A DNA stretch of 64,000 nucleotides. It comes from Flectonema sp. DT1601 (Eukaryota; Euglenozoa; Diplonemea; Diplonemida; Diplonemidae). The translations under genes were made by a program, and so were the position numbers. The stretch is from the NCBI GenBank assembly GCA_964019425.1, contig OZ025794.1, positions 1,240,001 through 1,304,000 on the forward strand, written 5' to 3'. The notes beneath the pieces were generated by a model. That model was not told where the DNA came from. It did not search any database and saw only the letters and a program-made list of their open reading frames with translations. Shown piece by piece: positions 62,401-64,000 of this stretch (its first letter is position 1; the number at the start of each line of letters is the position of its first letter).

Positions 62401-64000
62401 TTCGATACCTGACTCTGATCCTTCTCATGCAGTTGGTGTCATCGCAAAGATCGAACAGAAGTTTTTAGTAATTCAGAGACAACTCAATAGCTGCACTGCT
62501 GAACTCTCTTCTCAAAAAACTCGAAGACTTGACTTAGATTCGAGAGTGAGAGGAAATAGTAAAGTAAATACCAAAATCTACAAAGAGATAACAAAAATGT
62601 GTTCTGAGCTTCAGATAACTGCGATACCTACTCTACATGATGAGATGGACGCCCCAGCTACTCTTCAAGTGATCTCAAGAGAAATGTCAAGCCTGTTAGT
62701 TACCACAGAACAGGTAACAACACTGAGGGAAGACTTAGCAAAACGACTTAACGATGCGGAGTTAGAAAGAGCAAGGAGTGCTCGACTTGAAATGCAAAGA
62801 CTTCACTTACTTAATAGCGTAAGAAGTATATTACACACATTAGAAATGTTACCTGACACCTCTCTTGAAAACGACGGGGCATCTGACGCTGACTGGGCTG
62901 CTATCTGTTCAGGTGTTGCGGAGTTATCATCAGAATTATCCATCGGATATGATGCTCGTAAAAGGGTCTCATCTGTTGAAGAAACCCTTCAAATACTTCT
63001 AAACAAAATATCTGCCGACATCGATCACGTTAATTCTCCTGGTCACGGATCTCCTCTTCCAAAGAGAAGTCCACCACCACCACCATCATCACCAAGCACT
63101 ACTATAAAAAAATCGTCGAGCCGGAATCGATCTGAAGGGCTTGCACTGACGCAATCACAAATGGCTACGTTGTGTGATAAAATATCTTTAGAGTTTGAGG
63201 CAGTTAGGACGGTGGCCCAGCAAGAACCTATTTGGAAAAGGAAAGTTGCTGATGCTGAGAATGCAATGTTTTTGATTTCAGAAACTTTTCAGATTGGACG
63301 CAGCAGATCACAAGAAACGTTGGAAGACGTCGCATCGGTAATTAGAGACAAGTACGAACAACTTCAAGAAGTCTCTGCATCGAATGCCGCTGAAAAAACT
63401 AAAATTATAAAACACAACCTAGAGCTCAAACAAGAGCTATCTCGACTCGATGAAGAACTAATTGACTTGAGACATGAATTGGCTACTCAAGATGAGGACA
63501 AGTCGATATTAGAGAGGAAATTGGAAGCAGCTTCGATGTTTGTAAAGTACGCAAAAGAAATGAAAAGAGATGCTGAAGATGATTCAAGTTTTAGAGGAGG
63601 TTCAAAACCACAGGAACGATCTCTTTTAGACGACGATGATATTTATGAATTCAAAGAAATAACAGCTGTGAAAGCATACCAATCATATTTACAATTACGT
63701 AAAGATCGTGAGAACCTTATAGATAAAGTATCTGAGCTTGAGAAAGACGTCGAAAACACTCATCTCCATGAAGACTTTTTCGGTGGCCTACACGCTAAGC
63801 TATCTGTATTAAAGAGTTCAATGTTGGAATCAACATCAGTCATGTTCGATGGTGAAGATCGTTATCCAGCCAGATCTCCTCCTCAACCTCCAAATGGAAC
63901 TGACCCATCTCAATTACCAACAGACATTCTCTCTTATATCTCAACGTTAGAAAGAATGGTCAACACTTTAAAGTTTGAAGGCAAAGGACTACTTCAAAAC
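59429..64000 (+). CDS. Giant coiled-coil protein, partial (runs off the right edge)
   Basis: An uninterrupted frame of 1,524 codons from ATG 59429 (next in-frame ATGs 59432 and 59441) to the last base, with no stop, so the 3' end is missing. The protein is mostly predicted helical: Leu/Gln/Ser-rich segments alternate with coiled coils (for example EADLVSTKKQLARKERELEN near the start, LKQELSRLDEELIDLRHELA near residue 1335, DRENLIDKVSELEKDVEN near 1430). There are short proline-rich linkers (SPPRQRPPR, SPPPPPPSSPS). No catalytic domain is seen. The composition resembles cytoskeletal or basal-body scaffold proteins; no homologue can be named. Codon use matches its neighbours. Confidence 0.88.
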   Translation, partial: MMKNMPSLQRDDAATPIGDDFRTRLSTATGGDLLNVATEMQKQLSVFEADLVSTKKQLARKERELENASLLVGQQKDLIKAGLAQGGGDMRDAFQAVSDLLSGSQPKSSIANVNLVPSGIVTKICDMKNDHSNILQLANQRILSIHSTVQSVMSECFNQLSLSTTSAKSTTSELLKALSSDTDQLYSSASDQKTVLSDASTGLCRILSVTPKPSFLSSLQSCIDALEGKGSVSHHHKTKVYQKCVDVFGTLSVEDILVEINLLRDGSETGIDLTIANQLLAVVNKLTPSSGSKLDLSTPTEIVSHCSARISAYQSKDKNKAKLGSSVELFKLLSKLAPADASKLQQRLHTSSQDLDTESMLRAIGIHVDNLLQQQGNISKSDTLSRKMSHISGMLLELLGEPETEGGFDKIEKHILTLNGKYQSTRDQFHIYQSEAGIAIQQLQNGISMISKRCGVSPVDLSSILSDPRSPEFDRKFDTMDREVNRIISIIDQSPPRQRPPRTTSFDQPLCSSREAKIVHSLSTALSIDEDQIDSIEAGVQSLCRVNHSLKHQLDEAQLNLHRYISRIQNIVQVHDSRMPSERHVHVGDLNGSGMIATPGLDDLEALIRLLIKKGGSIVQNKDELMDSIDLDLRSILPHVESLIGVPKLTSGASSILIPELPDDQLVNSQARLSVTIARWKRVVEYHSQTLINGLGPGEKVLITTMQHIVARLRSSLPKDLVQRNIHKSESFDIDESFESLTNTESLHSVSDAVALLDCYSNLVSEWSQKVTTEQQHVIATLDTLCCSLPDFDKQHKIDKSSPGLGSNLLAASQKATAGVTSLTAKYSGAHTRLQRVATTVMNAASMIDKILPNNTSGQASRSGLSTSLSRRSEDIPEHVLQESITKLKQRVAVLSQSEVFERSADKGFQVSDAVLTRVAADQLRELASSAPSGTHISELVSCIGMRIAAADSDRNLQRREGERSRSMWRKLHDEVNRRLRPLLESENLSTSIPDSDPSHAVGVIAKIEQKFLVIQRQLNSCTAELSSQKTRRLDLDSRVRGNSKVNTKIYKEITKMCSELQITAIPTLHDEMDAPATLQVISREMSSLLVTTEQVTTLREDLAKRLNDAELERARSARLEMQRLHLLNSVRSILHTLEMLPDTSLENDGASDADWAAICSGVAELSSELSIGYDARKRVSSVEETLQILLNKISADIDHVNSPGHGSPLPKRSPPPPPSSPSTTIKKSSSRNRSEGLALTQSQMATLCDKISLEFEAVRTVAQQEPIWKRKVADAENAMFLISETFQIGRSRSQETLEDVASVIRDKYEQLQEVSASNAAEKTKIIKHNLELKQELSRLDEELIDLRHELATQDEDKSILERKLEAASMFVKYAKEMKRDAEDDSSFRGGSKPQERSLLDDDDIYEFKEITAVKAYQSYLQLRKDRENLIDKVSELEKDVENTHLHEDFFGGLHAKLSVLKSSMLESTSVMFDGEDRYPARSPPQPPNGTDPSQLPTDILSYISTLERMVNTLKFEGKGLLQN

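Overview
This is a 64 kb piece of nuclear DNA from a flagellated unicellular eukaryote. Eukaryotic origin is shown by short GT-AG introns inside conserved genes, by AT-rich spacers full of long A and T runs, and by genes typical of eukaryotes: tubby, SIN1/AVO1 of TORC2, a dynein-2 intermediate chain (DYNC2I1/WDR60 type), polycystin, JMJD5, a cyclin and a MAPKKK. DYNC2I1 and tubby point to a cell with a cilium or flagellum. I count 23 protein genes, and all 23 lie on the + strand. Most are preceded, usually within 100 bases of the ATG, by a pyrimidine-rich stretch ending in AG (for example 13450-13451, 18326-18327, 24965-24966, 46651-46652). One-way gene arrays with such acceptors suggest polycistronic transcription with spliced-leader trans-splicing, as in Euglenozoa. 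Because true cis introns are also present (nine seen), a diplonemid- or euglenid-like lineage fits better than a kinetoplastid; dinoflagellates or perkinsids are alternatives. This placement is inference.

Layout. 0.7-6.4 kb: TMEM143-like membrane protein, cytochrome b5-fold MAPR protein, tandem AAA ATPase, basic hypothetical. 7.8-16.5 kb: a coiled-coil/EWPPSPxR-repeat/EF-hand protein, CCA-adding enzyme, a cysteine-rich membrane protein, a tubby protein. 18.3-26 kb: a PAS/histidine-kinase-like/receiver-like/MAPKKK fusion, a pepsin-type protease and a cyclin. 26-30.2 kb: gene-poor. 30.2-33.6 kb: MATE transporter and CaMKK-like kinase. 33.6-38.3 kb: gene-poor, with a 1,177 bp element bounded by 47 bp inverted repeats that carries a tRNA-like sequence. 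38.3-44.3 kb: pyridoxal kinase, SIN1, a small 83-residue protein, a polycystin channel. 44.3-46.7 kb: repeats and a 43 bp antisense copy of the 5' end of 18S rRNA. 46.7-64 kb: carboxylesterase, Golgi-type glycosyltransferase, JMJD5-like oxygenase, DYNC2I1, a PSI-domain glycosyltransferase-like protein, and a very large coiled-coil protein that runs off the right edge.

The genes do not form one pathway. Loose themes are signalling (two kinases, SIN1, cyclin, polycystin), cilium/cytoskeleton (tubby, DYNC2I1, coiled-coil giants) and secretory glycosylation. The points most worth following are the tRNA-bearing inverted-repeat element, the 18S fragment, two dispersed repeat families, the T-then-A introns and the histidine-kinase/MAPKKK fusion. 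No CRISPR, phage or virus-like element was seen.
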